Assembly (NCBI RefSeq): GCF_900167945.1
Contig: NZ_FUZA01000006.1
Location: forward strand, 1 to 64,000
Source of the DNA: Dyadobacter psychrophilus
GTDB taxonomy: Bacteria; Bacteroidota; Bacteroidia; Cytophagales; Spirosomataceae
Length of the DNA: 64,000 nucleotides
Reading direction: 5' to 3'
Every line of letters begins with the position of its first letter. Position 1 is the stretch's first letter. This document shows positions 35,157 to 44,603 of this stretch, piece by piece. A model generated the notes under the pieces. The model was not told the origin of the DNA, searched no databases, and saw nothing but the letters and a program-made list of their open reading frames with translations. The position numbers were made by a program, and so were the translations under genes.

Positions 35157-37607
35157 ATGCGAAACGTTACTACCTATCTGTTTATACTCATAATCAGCAC
35201 ATTATCATTCCGTTCTGCGTTTGCACAACGATCTATTTCCGGCCGTGTCACCGACGCCGAAGATGGAAAAGCATTGCCCGGAGCCACCATTAAAGCCAGC
35301 GACATTCGTGGCACGCAAACCGACGGCGCGGGAAATTTCAGTTTGCGGAACATTTCTGACAACATTTCAACATTGGAAGTCTCCTACATTGGTTACCAAA
35401 CTCAAAAACTGCCCTTAACCACTGATAATCCACTGGAAATTAAGCTGAGTAAAAGCACTTATCAAGCCGATGAAGTGATCATTAATGCCACGCGCGCCAA
35501 TGATAAATCGGCAATGGCTTATAGCACAGTCACAGCAGAAGCCATTGATAAACAAAACCTTGGACAAGATTTGCCTGTTCTGCTCAACTTCACGCCTTCG
35601 CTCGTGAGCACGAGTGATGCAGGCGCGGGCGTAGGTTACTCGGGCATTCGCATACGCGGCTCGGATGCGACGCGCATTAATGTGACGGTGAACGGAATTC
35701 CTTATAATGATGCCGAAAGCCAGGGCGTCTTTTGGGTCAATATGCCGGACTTTGCGTCTTCGGTGAGCAGTATTCAGATTCAACGTGGCGTGGGAACATC
35801 AACGAATGGCTCCGGGGCTTTTGGGGCGACGGTCAACATTAACACGAATGCATTTCAGGAAAAGCCTTATGCGGAACTGAACAATTCCTATGGTTCTTTT
35901 AACACGTTCAAAAACACATTGAAGGTTGGTTCCGGGCTGATTAAGGAGAAATTCACTTTTGATGCAAGGCTGTCGCGCGTTTCGTCAGATGGCTATGTGG
36001 ACCGGGCTTCTTCGGAGCTGCATTCTTATTATTTGTCGGGTGGTTATTTTGGTAAAAAAAGTTTTGTGCGGGTGAATGTGTTTTCCGGAAACGAGCGGAC
36101 TTACCAATCGTGGAACGGCGTCCCGGAAGCGAAGTTGCGCGGTGATCGGGAAGGGATTTTGAGCTATATTGATCGTAATGGTTTGAGCGAAAAAGATGCG
36201 CAGAATTTGCTGGAATCGGATAACCGGACTTACAATTCTTACACTTACAAAAACGAGGTCGATAACTATCGTCAGGATCATTACCAGATCGTTTCTTCGC
36301 ACAATCTGAGCGATAAATTGATTTTTAACCTCAATGCATTCCTTGTACGCGGGCTGGGTTATTATGAGCAATCGCGGATTGGTGATGATTACAGTAATTA
36401 TAATTTGCCCAATGTCGTAGTGGGCCAGGATACACTTACCAGCACAGATCTGATCCGTCGCCGTTGGCTGGACAATTACTTTTACGGCTCCACTTTTTCA
36501 TTGGAATACAATAGTTTCAAAAAGCTGACTGCCAGCTTCGGCGGAGGATATAACTATTACGACGGCGACCATTACGGCCGCATTATATGGGCGCGCAATG
36601 CGGGTAACATTGAAAACGACCATCAATATTATTACAGCAAAGGCATTAAGAAGGATTTTAACATTTACGGAAAGGTTTATTACCAGCTGACGCCGAAACT
36701 GAATGCGTTTGCAGATTTGCAATTCAGAAGCGTTAATCATAACATTCAAGGCACTGACAATGATCAGATTGCGCTGGCATTTGATGAGTCTTATTCATTC
36801 TTTAATCCGAAAGCCGGACTTACTTACCAATTAGCTGATCAAAGCTCGGTTTACGCATCTTACAGTGTGGGAAATCGCGAGCCGAACCGTGATGACTTCA
36901 CTTCATCGACGGCTGGTTTATTCCCAAAAAGCGAACAATTACAGAATGTGGAAGCTGGTTTTAAAACGCAGCGCGGCATCTGGGCTTTTTCGGCTAATTA
37001 TTATCTGATGGCTTACAAAAATCAACTTGTTCTGACAGGCCAGATTAATGATGTCGGAAATTCCATACGCGTGAATGTTCCTAAAAGTTACCGCACCGGC
37101 GTTGAATTGGAAGGCGCGATTGCGCTCAGCAAATCCCTGAAATGGAATGTCAATGCAACTTTTAGCCAGAATAAGATCAATGATTTCACTGAGTATGTAA
37201 TCAATTACGACACCGGCGATTATAACACGATCAGTCACGGAAAATCGGACATATCTTTCTCGCCTAACGCGATTGCCGGAAGCCAGTTGACTTACATTTT
37301 GAGAAAAGATCTCGAATTAGCATTACTCAGCAAATACGTTGGAAAGCAATATTTAGACAACACATCTTCCGAGACGCGCAAGCTGGACGCCTATTTCACC
37401 AACGACCTGCGACTTTCCTGGACGATCAGACCAAGCTGGGCAAGAGAAATTTCTTTCAATTTGCTGGTCAATAATGTGCTCGAAGAGCAATATGAATCAA
37501 ACGGGTACACGTACGGATATTTCGCTGGCGGCGCATTGACGCAGGAGAATTTTTACTTCCCACAAGCAGGCAGGAATTTTTTGGTTGGGGTGAATTTTAG
37601 GTTTTGA
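35157..37607 (+). CDS. TonB-dependent receptor, predicted thiamin (or precursor) uptake
   Basis: 816 residues from ATG 35157 (MRNVTTYLFILIIS); the frame is open to 35124. Signal peptide ends in SAFAQ. A carboxypeptidase-regulatory domain (RSISGRVTDAEDGKALPGATI) precedes the plug (about 110-220) and a 22-strand barrel ending in VGVNFRF. The TPP riboswitch upstream identifies the cargo as thiamin, its phosphates or a precursor. In gut Bacteroides such receptors sit with pnuT and a thiamin pyrophosphokinase; here hemE follows instead, so inner-membrane uptake must be encoded elsewhere. Confidence 0.9.
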   Translation: MRNVTTYLFILIISTLSFRSAFAQRSISGRVTDAEDGKALPGATIKASDIRGTQTDGAGNFSLRNISDNISTLEVSYIGYQTQKLPLTTDNPLEIKLSKSTYQADEVIINATRANDKSAMAYSTVTAEAIDKQNLGQDLPVLLNFTPSLVSTSDAGAGVGYSGIRIRGSDATRINVTVNGIPYNDAESQGVFWVNMPDFASSVSSIQIQRGVGTSTNGSGAFGATVNINTNAFQEKPYAELNNSYGSFNTFKNTLKVGSGLIKEKFTFDARLSRVSSDGYVDRASSELHSYYLSGGYFGKKSFVRVNVFSGNERTYQSWNGVPEAKLRGDREGILSYIDRNGLSEKDAQNLLESDNRTYNSYTYKNEVDNYRQDHYQIVSSHNLSDKLIFNLNAFLVRGLGYYEQSRIGDDYSNYNLPNVVVGQDTLTSTDLIRRRWLDNYFYGSTFSLEYNSFKKLTASFGGGYNYYDGDHYGRIIWARNAGNIENDHQYYYSKGIKKDFNIYGKVYYQLTPKLNAFADLQFRSVNHNIQGTDNDQIALAFDESYSFFNPKAGLTYQLADQSSVYASYSVGNREPNRDDFTSSTAGLFPKSEQLQNVEAGFKTQRGIWAFSANYYLMAYKNQLVLTGQINDVGNSIRVNVPKSYRTGVELEGAIALSKSLKWNVNATFSQNKINDFTEYVINYDTGDYNTISHGKSDISFSPNAIAGSQLTYILRKDLELALLSKYVGKQYLDNTSSETRKLDAYFTNDLRLSWTIRPSWAREISFNLLVNNVLEEQYESNGYTYGYFAGGALTQENFYFPQAGRNFLVGVNFRF

Positions 37608-37635
37608 TATGCCGCTTTCTGCCTAACTTTGCCGC

Positions 37636-38661
37636 ATGGAATTGAAAAATGATCTTTTGCTCCGGGCGGCGCGTGGTGAGAAAACAGAACGTACGCCGGT
37701 TTGGATGATGCGGCAGGCTGGCCGGATCTTGGCTGAATACAGGGCCGTTCGTGAGAAAGCGGGAAGCTTTATTAAGTTAGCTACAACGCCCGAAATGGCT
37801 GCCGAAGTCACATTACAACCCGTTGATTTGCTGGGTGTTGACGCGGCCATTATATTCTCCGACATTCTGGTGATTCCCGAAGCAATGGGTTTGCCCTATG
37901 AAATGGCTGAGCAACGCGGACCTGTTTTTCCCGCAACTGTTCACACCATTCAGGATCTGGAAAAACTGCATATTGCCGAGCCGGAAACGGATTTGAAATA
38001 TGTGCTGGACGCGATTAAGCTGACGAAAGATGGCTTGGCGGGCCGTGTCCCGTTAATCGGTTTTGCAGGAGCGCCTTTCACGATTTTCTGTTACATGACA
38101 GAAGGTAAAGGCTCAAAGACATTTTCGGTTGCTAAAAAGCATCTTTACGCCGACCCTGAATTCTCGCATTTACTGCTTCAAAAAATAACGGATAGCACCA
38201 TTGCTTACCTGAAAGCACAAATTGCGGCCGGCGCTAACCTCGTTCAAATATTCGATTCCTGGGCCGGAATCTTGTCTCCTGAGCAATACAGCACTTTTTC
38301 TTTGCCCTATATCAAACAGATCTGCGACGCCATTGATGAAGTTCCGGTGACCGTTTTTGCCAAAGGCGCATTCTTCGCGCGCAAAGCCATTAGCGAGCTT
38401 AGCTGCTCAGTAGTAGGCCTTGACTGGAACATGGACATTGCCGAATCGCGTGCGCTTATTCCTGATAAAACACTTCAGGGAAATCTTGATCCTTGCGTGC
38501 TGTATGCTTCCTATGATCAGATCAGAAAAGAAGTGAAGAACATGGTGCAACAATTTGGCACACAGCGCTATATTGCCAACCTGGGCCACGGCGTTTATCC
38601 CGACACAGATCCCGATAAAGTGCGTTGTTTCATCGAATCCGTTAAAGAATTTTCCTCCTAG
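37636..38661 (+). CDS. hemE: Uroporphyrinogen decarboxylase
   Basis: 341 residues. It removes four acetate carboxyls from uroporphyrinogen III to give coproporphyrinogen III in heme synthesis. The two signatures are clear: RTPVWMMRQAGR near the N-terminus and GFAGAPFTIFCYMTEG in the middle. Catalytic Asp in IIFSDILVIP. Starts 28 bases after the TonB receptor, possibly read from the same promoter. Confidence 0.97.
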   Translation: MELKNDLLLRAARGEKTERTPVWMMRQAGRILAEYRAVREKAGSFIKLATTPEMAAEVTLQPVDLLGVDAAIIFSDILVIPEAMGLPYEMAEQRGPVFPATVHTIQDLEKLHIAEPETDLKYVLDAIKLTKDGLAGRVPLIGFAGAPFTIFCYMTEGKGSKTFSVAKKHLYADPEFSHLLLQKITDSTIAYLKAQIAAGANLVQIFDSWAGILSPEQYSTFSLPYIKQICDAIDEVPVTVFAKGAFFARKAISELSCSVVGLDWNMDIAESRALIPDKTLQGNLDPCVLYASYDQIRKEVKNMVQQFGTQRYIANLGHGVYPDTDPDKVRCFIESVKEFSS

Positions 38662-38673
38662 CAACTCCTTTTT

Positions 38674-39204
38674 ATGTCTTTACCCAAAACCAAATGCATC
38701 TTCCTCGACCGCGACGGAGTGCTGAATGAGGATTGCCCGGATTATTTATACGAGCTGGAAAAGCTGGTTATTCCCGAAGGCGTTGTAGAAGCACTGCAAG
38801 CTTTAAAAAAGGCTGGTTATTTGTTGGTTGTCATTACAAATCAGGCTGGGATTGCGAAAGGGCTTTACACAGCGGACAATGTGTATGCCATTCATGAAGC
38901 GATGCAACGGGCATCGGGAAATGCGTTGGACGATCTTTATTTCTCGCCCTATCACCCTAATGTTTCAGGTGTTTCGCTTTCCAGAAAGCCTGGTTCGCTC
39001 ATGCTCGAAAAGGCGATTGCAAAATATAATATAAATGTTAAACAATCCTGGATGATCGGCGATCGGGACCGTGATATGGAGGCAGGAAGAAATGCAGGGG
39101 TCAGAACAATTCAGATTGTTCCGGAAACAGAAACTTCAACAGGCGATTTTGCTGCGGCCAGTTTGTTCGAGGCAGCTAAAATTATCCTGGAAGGTGAAAT
39201 TTAA
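38674..39204 (+). CDS. HAD-IIIA phosphatase (GmhB-like)
   Basis: 176 residues. Motif I FLDRDGVLNED, motif II VVITNQAGIAKG, and motif III/IV MIGDRDRDMEAGRNAG, as in D-glycero-D-manno-heptose-1,7-bisphosphate 7-phosphatases and histidinol phosphatases. The Cys/His zinc loop of classic GmhB is not apparent (the region SPYHPNVSGVSLSRKP lacks Cys), so substrate is uncertain. Starts 12 bases after hemE; its stop overlaps the stop of a convergent small lipoprotein gene. Confidence 0.82.
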   Translation: MSLPKTKCIFLDRDGVLNEDCPDYLYELEKLVIPEGVVEALQALKKAGYLLVVITNQAGIAKGLYTADNVYAIHEAMQRASGNALDDLYFSPYHPNVSGVSLSRKPGSLMLEKAIAKYNINVKQSWMIGDRDRDMEAGRNAGVRTIQIVPETETSTGDFAAASLFEAAKIILEGEI

Positions 39205-39329
39205 ACTCTCTCAGCGGGCGATGCCTGAGTTGCTTTTTGCGTAGAACCGTAAGCAGGACAAGCGTGCTTTGTGCAAGATGCAAATGCGAGCGAGCCGCAA
39301 ATCGTAAGGAGAAGTAATAATTTTTTCAT
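39201..39329 (-). CDS. Very small lipoprotein (42 residues)
   Basis: From ATG 39327-39329: MKKLLLLLTICGSLAFASC, a textbook lipoprotein signal with acylated Cys19, then a 23-residue tail with CPAYGSTQKATQ. Similar tiny lipoproteins recur in Cytophagales genomes. Its stop overlaps that of the HAD gene by three bases on the other strand. The speA terminator lies just upstream. Confidence 0.6.
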   Translation of the reverse strand: MKKLLLLLTICGSLAFASCTKHACPAYGSTQKATQASPAERV

Positions 39330-39369
39330 CTTCTTGTTCGTATAAATATTTGTCACCGCAAAAATATAA

Positions 39370-39426
39370 AAAATAATTCTTTGAATGAGCGTTTTAGTTT
39401 GACTAATAACGAACTCATTCAAAGAA
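39370..39426 (-). terminator. Rho-independent terminator of speA
   Basis: Perfect 13-bp arms (39377-39389 and 39414-39426, ttctttgaatgag / ctcattcaaagaa), extended inward by CGTT/AACG. On the minus strand the hairpin is followed by an A/T-rich T-run. Confidence 0.85.
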
Positions 39427-39440
39427 CTTTATATCAAAGG

Positions 39441-40922
39441 TCAGATTTTTGTTTCGACCAATTCTTCCTCTTCTTCAATCGGCTCCATTTCTGTTCCGAC
39501 ATTCTTTTCGGGAACGGTAAATGATTCCTCCTTGAAGCCTAAGATTTTAAGCATAGAATCGCTGTTCTGCTCTTCGGCAAAGACACGTGTAATGATCTTG
39601 CCGTCTTCGTCTTTGTCGACCAACACGTGTTTCGGTGCAGGGATAAGGCAATGCTGGATGCCGCCATATCCGCCGAGAGACTCCTGGTAAGCGCCCGTAT
39701 GGAAAAATCCAATGTATTGTTTCTCCGAATCTTCTTCAAAAATCGGCATATACAGGTCGGCGCTGTGCATTTCGCTGTTATAAAAATCCTGCGAATCGCA
39801 CGTTAATCCACCGAGATTCACTTTTTGATAAGGACTATCCCAGTTGTTAATCGGGAGCATGATATATTTCTGGTTCATGCCCCAGGAATCAGGAAGCTGC
39901 GTAATGAACGAGCCGTTGATCATGTACCAAAGCTCCTTGTCGTTTTGAAGCTTTTTATCAATGATCTCATAAATAACCGCTCCGCTCTCTCCCACCGTAT
40001 AACTTCCGAATTCCGTAAAAATATGCGGAACCGGCACATTGTTCTTGTTGCAGATCCACTGGATGTTTTCAATGATCTCGTCGATCATTTGCTGGTAATC
40101 ATATCCCGCCTGCAATGAGGTTTGGATTGGCAAACCGCCACCAATGTCGATAGAATCGAGTTCTGGACAAATTTTCTGCATTTCGCAGTATTTGAACATA
40201 AACCTTGTAAGCTCGCTCCAATAATAAGCACTGTCCTTAATCCCCGTATTAATGAAGAAATGCAGCATTTTCAGCTTAAACTTCGGATTAGACTCGATCT
40301 TTTCCTTATAAAGCTGCTGCACATCGTTATACCGGATTCCTAACCGCGACGTATAAAAAGCAAAATTTGGCTCTTCATCCGTCGCAATACGCATCCCGAA
40401 ATTGACCGTATCTGCTGTAACCTGCTGTTCGTATGATTCAATTTCTTTGAGGTTATCCAGAATTGGAATAACATTGAACCCTTCGTTGATCAACTCGCTG
40501 AGATACTGCGTGTAGCGCGGCAGTTTGTAACCGTTTGCCAAAATAAAGGTGTTTTTGGTTACCTTGCCCCGGCGATACAATTCGCGGATAATGGGTATAT
40601 CAAAAGACGAAGAAGTTTCAAGGTGTATATTATGCTTCAAAGCCTCTTCCAGCACAAAACTGAAATGGGAAGACTTTGTGCAATAACAATAGGTGTAGCT
40701 TCCTTTGTAATTATGTCTTTTGAAGGCATTCCGAAAAAACATATTTGCATTTTCGATATGCTCCCCTATTTTAGGCAAATAATTGATTTTTAACGGCGTA
40801 CCATGTTCTTTGATGATATCCATCAGTGGTACATTGTTGAACAGCAATTCGTTATTATCGACGTTAAACTCCATCGTGGGAAATTCGAACGTCTGCTGAA
40901 TCAGGTCAATGTAGCTTTTCAT
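39441..40922 (-). CDS. speA: Biosynthetic-type arginine decarboxylase (fold III PLP enzyme)
   Basis: 493 residues, alanine-racemase-like barrel. The PLP lysine is in YTYCYCTKSSHF, the phosphate-binding loop is GGGLP, and FGSYTVGESGA and the C-terminal GAYQESLGGYGGIQH are typical. It matches the Bacteroidota proteins annotated as arginine decarboxylase for polyamine synthesis, which are shorter than the 630-residue E. coli SpeA. Substrate assignment rests on that family; carboxynorspermidine or ornithine cannot be ruled out. Own terminator at 39370. Confidence 0.78.
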   Translation of the reverse strand: MKSYIDLIQQTFEFPTMEFNVDNNELLFNNVPLMDIIKEHGTPLKINYLPKIGEHIENANMFFRNAFKRHNYKGSYTYCYCTKSSHFSFVLEEALKHNIHLETSSSFDIPIIRELYRRGKVTKNTFILANGYKLPRYTQYLSELINEGFNVIPILDNLKEIESYEQQVTADTVNFGMRIATDEEPNFAFYTSRLGIRYNDVQQLYKEKIESNPKFKLKMLHFFINTGIKDSAYYWSELTRFMFKYCEMQKICPELDSIDIGGGLPIQTSLQAGYDYQQMIDEIIENIQWICNKNNVPVPHIFTEFGSYTVGESGAVIYEIIDKKLQNDKELWYMINGSFITQLPDSWGMNQKYIMLPINNWDSPYQKVNLGGLTCDSQDFYNSEMHSADLYMPIFEEDSEKQYIGFFHTGAYQESLGGYGGIQHCLIPAPKHVLVDKDEDGKIITRVFAEEQNSDSMLKILGFKEESFTVPEKNVGTEMEPIEEEEELVETKI

Positions 40923-41109
40923 TGATTTGTTTGTCGCGATAGCAATTAGTGAATTGGAAGTTAATAACTAAGACAAAAGACCCGAAAATTGGTCAGAATA
41001 TGTGTCATTTCCAAACACCAGTTGTATGTAAATCATTCCCGTAACAACGCATTTTATCTCCCGATTTGCCAAGTTCATACCCTAAATTATCCGTTTAATA
41101 AATTTTTGA

Positions 41110-41141
41110 TTGATCTTAATGTCCGGGCCGACCTACTTTTG
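41110..41141 (+). promoter_or_regulatory. Bacteroidota promoter for the TetR/RND operon leader
   Basis: TTG (41110-41112) and TACTTTTG (41134-41141, TAnnTTTG) with 21 bases between. The predicted transcript would carry a leader of over 200 nt before the TetR GTG, containing a 34-codon open frame. Confidence 0.5.
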
Positions 41142-41184
41142 GCGCGTTAGTTTTCTAAACTTTCATCAACTTAAACCATCAGCC

Positions 41185-41289
41185 ATGCAAATTTTGAAAT
41201 TTCCCTACTTCCCTAACAAGCCGGACAGGCACGATATTTCCGAATCAAGTTGTCCCGCAGCCTTTCGTAATCGTGCCATTACTGTCTGA
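41185..41289 (+). CDS. Possible 34-residue leader peptide
   Basis: ATG 41185 to TGA 41289 encodes MQILKFPYFPNKPDRHDISE plus 14 residues. It follows the promoter at 41110-41141 and precedes the TetR gene by 88 bases. No family resemblance; coding potential is unproven. The rest of the 40923-41377 gap holds nothing else that can be recognised. Confidence 0.25.
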   Translation: MQILKFPYFPNKPDRHDISESSCPAAFRNRAITV

Positions 41290-41377
41290 GCATCAGCGTT
41301 TATCTGACACCAGAAAACTTTAAACATTTTGAAAGTTTTCTTAGTTTATTTCAGTTGATTATTTCAAATTTGCTCTC

Positions 41378-42004
41378 GTGAAAGAGCGAATTATTAAATC
41401 AGCCCTAAATCTGTTCTGGCGCTATGGGATCAAGAGCGTTACCATGGATGATATTGCCAAAGACCTGGGGATTTCGAAGCGGACCATTTACCAGCATTAT
41501 TCCGACAAAGAAGCTATCCTGGCACTGGTGATCCAGAACGAGATTATGGATCAAAAGTGCGAAATGGAGAAACTGGATGAGAAAGCAGCCAACCCCATTG
41601 AGCAAATGATGTATGCGTCGGCCCAAATGCGGGATACACTTTCCAACATGAATCCGGCATTGTTGTACGACCTGAAAAAATACTATCCGGCAGCCTGGGA
41701 GCAATTTGAAACGTATAAGCATGAATTTCTGCTCAAAAGCATTCGCGAAAACCTGGTTACCGGCATTGAACAAGGTCTTTACAGGCCAGATATTGACGTA
41801 GATGTTCTCGCGTTACTCCGCATAGAACAGATCGTTATGGCTTTTGACCCGACTATATTTCCGCAGAAAAAGTTCAGTATGATGCATACCCAAATGCAGT
41901 TCCTCCTACACTTTTTAAGAGGGGTTTTATCGGAAAAAGGATTTGAATATTACAACACCATAAAAGACAGATCAGCAATTGAAATCAATACCCATGAAAA
42001 ATGA
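41378..42004 (+). CDS. TetR/AcrR-family regulator of an RND efflux operon
   Basis: 208 residues from GTG 41378 (MKERIIKSALNLFWRYG). Helix-turn-helix: SVTMDDIAKDLGISKRTIYQHY. The C-terminal ligand domain is typical of Bacteroidota AcrR/YbiH-like repressors. It is the first gene of an operon with TolC, membrane fusion protein and RND pump genes, overlapping the TolC start by 11 bases, so it most likely represses its own operon until a pump substrate binds. Confidence 0.9.
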   Translation: MKERIIKSALNLFWRYGIKSVTMDDIAKDLGISKRTIYQHYSDKEAILALVIQNEIMDQKCEMEKLDEKAANPIEQMMYASAQMRDTLSNMNPALLYDLKKYYPAAWEQFETYKHEFLLKSIRENLVTGIEQGLYRPDIDVDVLALLRIEQIVMAFDPTIFPQKKFSMMHTQMQFLLHFLRGVLSEKGFEYYNTIKDRSAIEINTHEK

Positions 42005-43361
42005 ACAAATAATACGCCGCAGTCTGATGCTACTGGCGATCTTACTCAGCTTTGGTCCGCTTTACGCACAGGACGGGAATTTCTCGCTGGAACAGGCCGT
42101 GGATTATGCGATCAAGCATAACCTGAATATTAAAAATGCACAGTTGGATGCCACTTCTGCCGAAGCGCGCATTGGTGAGATCCGGGCAGCTGGGTTGCCG
42201 CAAGTAAGCGCAACGGTTTCAGTAACCAATAACATTATTATACCGCGGTTTTTCCTTCCCGGAGGCAGCCTGGATCCCAACACGCCGGCCGACGCACCAC
42301 CCGCCGCGCTTGAATTCGGGATTCCGTGGCAGGGCGCAGCATCCGCTAATTTAAACCAGCTTATTTTCAACGGTTCCTATTTTATCGGGTTAAAAGCCGC
42401 TGCAACTTATCGTGAATTGGCCCAGAAAAGCACAACTTCATCGAAAGTATCCGTGGCGGAGGCGGTTACAAAAGCTTATTACTCTGCCCAAGTTGCAGAA
42501 GAACGAGCCAAACTACTCGATCTCAACATTTCCCGCGTAGACTCGCTCATGCGTGAGACTAAGGCAATGAATGCCAGCGGTTTCGTAGAGCTTTTGGATG
42601 TAAACCGTTTGGAAGTGCAGATCAACAACCTGCAAACGGAACGTCAAAAGGTTCAAAACCTCATTGAGCTTAGCTATGCCCTGCTAAAATTTCAGATGGG
42701 AATGCCTGCTAATGAAACTGTTAAGCTTACCGATGACATTAATGCAGTGAATGTGGATTCGCTGAGAACAGAATCGGCAAACGCAGACCTTAACTATGAA
42801 AACCGCATTGAATACTCGTTGCTGAATACACAGGAAAAATTGGCAGGCCTCGATCTGCGCAACGTAAGAAGCGGCTACCTGCCCAGTGTATCGGCTTCAT
42901 TAGGCTACGGATACAATGCTGGTGCGGACAAGTTTTCGCAATTGTTTACCAACAACTGGTTTCCCAACATGGTGCTCGCCATCAACCTTAACATTCCGAT
43001 TTTCGACGGTTTTTCCAAAAAATACCAGATTAACCAGAAAAAGATCGCTATTGATAAGGTTAAGAACAACCAGACATTGTTGAAACAGTCAATCGATCTG
43101 GAAAATAATCAGGCAAGCATTAATATCAAGAATGCATTTGCAACGCTTGAAACGCAAAAGCGCAACCTGACGCTCGCCGAAGAAATTGTTCGCGTATCGA
43201 AGATCAAATACAAGGAAGGAGTTGGTTCTAATATCGAGGTAATCAATGCAGAATCTTCACTGAAAGAGGCGCAAACGAACTATTTCACAGCATTATATGA
43301 TCTGATGATCGCCAAGGTTGACCTCAGCCGCGCCAAAGGAGAACTTTATACAGAAAAATAA
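41994..43361 (+). CDS. TolC-family outer-membrane efflux protein
   Basis: 455 residues from ATG 41994 (MKNEQIIRRSL); signal peptide ends in LYAQ. Two OEP repeats with long amphipathic helices (about 35-240 and 270-450) and the conserved NLNIPIFDGFSKK and YKEGVGSNIEVINAESSLKEAQTNY segments. It forms the outer-membrane channel for the RND pump encoded two genes downstream. Confidence 0.92.
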   Translation: MKNEQIIRRSLMLLAILLSFGPLYAQDGNFSLEQAVDYAIKHNLNIKNAQLDATSAEARIGEIRAAGLPQVSATVSVTNNIIIPRFFLPGGSLDPNTPADAPPAALEFGIPWQGAASANLNQLIFNGSYFIGLKAAATYRELAQKSTTSSKVSVAEAVTKAYYSAQVAEERAKLLDLNISRVDSLMRETKAMNASGFVELLDVNRLEVQINNLQTERQKVQNLIELSYALLKFQMGMPANETVKLTDDINAVNVDSLRTESANADLNYENRIEYSLLNTQEKLAGLDLRNVRSGYLPSVSASLGYGYNAGADKFSQLFTNNWFPNMVLAINLNIPIFDGFSKKYQINQKKIAIDKVKNNQTLLKQSIDLENNQASINIKNAFATLETQKRNLTLAEEIVRVSKIKYKEGVGSNIEVINAESSLKEAQTNYFTALYDLMIAKVDLSRAKGELYTEK

Positions 43362-43411
43362 GCATCACATTAACACAAAAACAAAATTTGAAACCGCTAT
43401 TTACCTATATC

Positions 43412-44548
43412 ATGAAAAGACATATTTTAATACTAACAGCCATGACAATCCTGCTTGCAGCGTGCGGCGGGGGAGAAAAGAAAGAAGGCCTGGCCGGTAA
43501 AAAAGAAGAATTGGCCAAGCTGAAATCAGAGCGTGCAGAGAACGAGAAGAAAATCAAAGCGCTTGAAATTGAAATTACAAAACTGGATCCTAATAAAGCT
43601 GCGGAAGCAAAAGTAAAACCGGTAACTATCGATACGCTTGATGCTGCGACATTCCGCCATTATGTGGAATTGCAGGGAACAGTGGATGCCAAAAACAATG
43701 TCCTGGTAACGCCCAAATCAGCCGGGGTCATCGTTGCGATGAATGTGCGTGAAGGCGATTACGTGAATGCGGGAAGTGTGATCGGCAAAATTGATAACAG
43801 CATTCTGACAGAATCCATTGAGGAATTGAAAACGCAAATGTCGCTGGCTAACACCATTTATGAAAAGCAAAAAAACCTTTGGGACCAGAAGATCGGGACC
43901 GAAGTTCAATTTCTGCAGGCGAAGAACAACAAAGAGGCTTTGGATAGAAAGCTGAGCACCTTAAATGCACAATTATCTCAGACAAACATTGTGTCTCCGA
44001 TGGCAGGTGTGGTCGATATGGTGAATGTAAAAGTAGGCGAAATGGCTTCTCCGGGTGTGGGCGTCGTACGGGTTGTTAACTTGAGCAACCTGAAAGTAAC
44101 TGCAAAAGTATCTGATACTTATGCTGCCAGTGTGAAAAAAGGCGATGAAGTGATTGTCAAATTCCCGGACTTGAAAAAGGAATATAAAGCGAGAATTACA
44201 TTCGTTAGCACAGCAGTGGATCCGTTGTCACGGACATTTACGATTGAAGCCAATCTTCCTACCAACAAAGACATCAAGCCTAATATGATGGCGCAGGTGC
44301 AGATCAATGATGCGATCAGCAAAAATGCCCTGGCCATTGATCAGAATTATGTTCAAAGCACAGAGAAAGGCAATGTTGTGTATGTGGCCGTAACTGAGGG
44401 CAATAAAAAAGTGGCCAAGGCAAAAGAAGTGAAAACCGGTTTGAGCTATAACGGAAAAGTAGAAATTCTTTCCGGCCTGGCAGCAGGCGACCAGCTGATC
44501 ACATTGGGTTACCAGGAAGTTTCCGACGGCCAGCCGATTAGCTATTGA
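43412..44548 (+). CDS. RND efflux periplasmic adaptor (membrane fusion protein)
   Basis: 378 residues from ATG 43412 (MKRHILILTAM). Lipobox ILLAACGGG. A short N-terminal coiled coil (about 25-55) precedes the barrel-sandwich domain (VEGD-like VREGDYVNAGSVIGKID), the alpha-hairpin (about 130-185), second half-lipoyl (IVSPMAGVVDMVNVKVGEM), and beta-barrel/MP domains. It bridges TolC and the RND pump. The N-terminal coiled coil before the lipoyl domain is an addition not found in AcrA. Confidence 0.9.
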   Translation: MKRHILILTAMTILLAACGGGEKKEGLAGKKEELAKLKSERAENEKKIKALEIEITKLDPNKAAEAKVKPVTIDTLDAATFRHYVELQGTVDAKNNVLVTPKSAGVIVAMNVREGDYVNAGSVIGKIDNSILTESIEELKTQMSLANTIYEKQKNLWDQKIGTEVQFLQAKNNKEALDRKLSTLNAQLSQTNIVSPMAGVVDMVNVKVGEMASPGVGVVRVVNLSNLKVTAKVSDTYAASVKKGDEVIVKFPDLKKEYKARITFVSTAVDPLSRTFTIEANLPTNKDIKPNMMAQVQINDAISKNALAIDQNYVQSTEKGNVVYVAVTEGNKKVAKAKEVKTGLSYNGKVEILSGLAAGDQLITLGYQEVSDGQPISY

Positions 44549-44603
44549 AAAAGAGAGTGATCCATTCAATCATTCACTCATTCACTCATTCAAAATTGCT
44601 CCC

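Noticed and set aside
44568..44592. Three short direct repeats (TCATTCAC type) before the RND pump gene
   Set aside because: Too short and simple for a regulatory array; probably slippage in the 55-base spacer.
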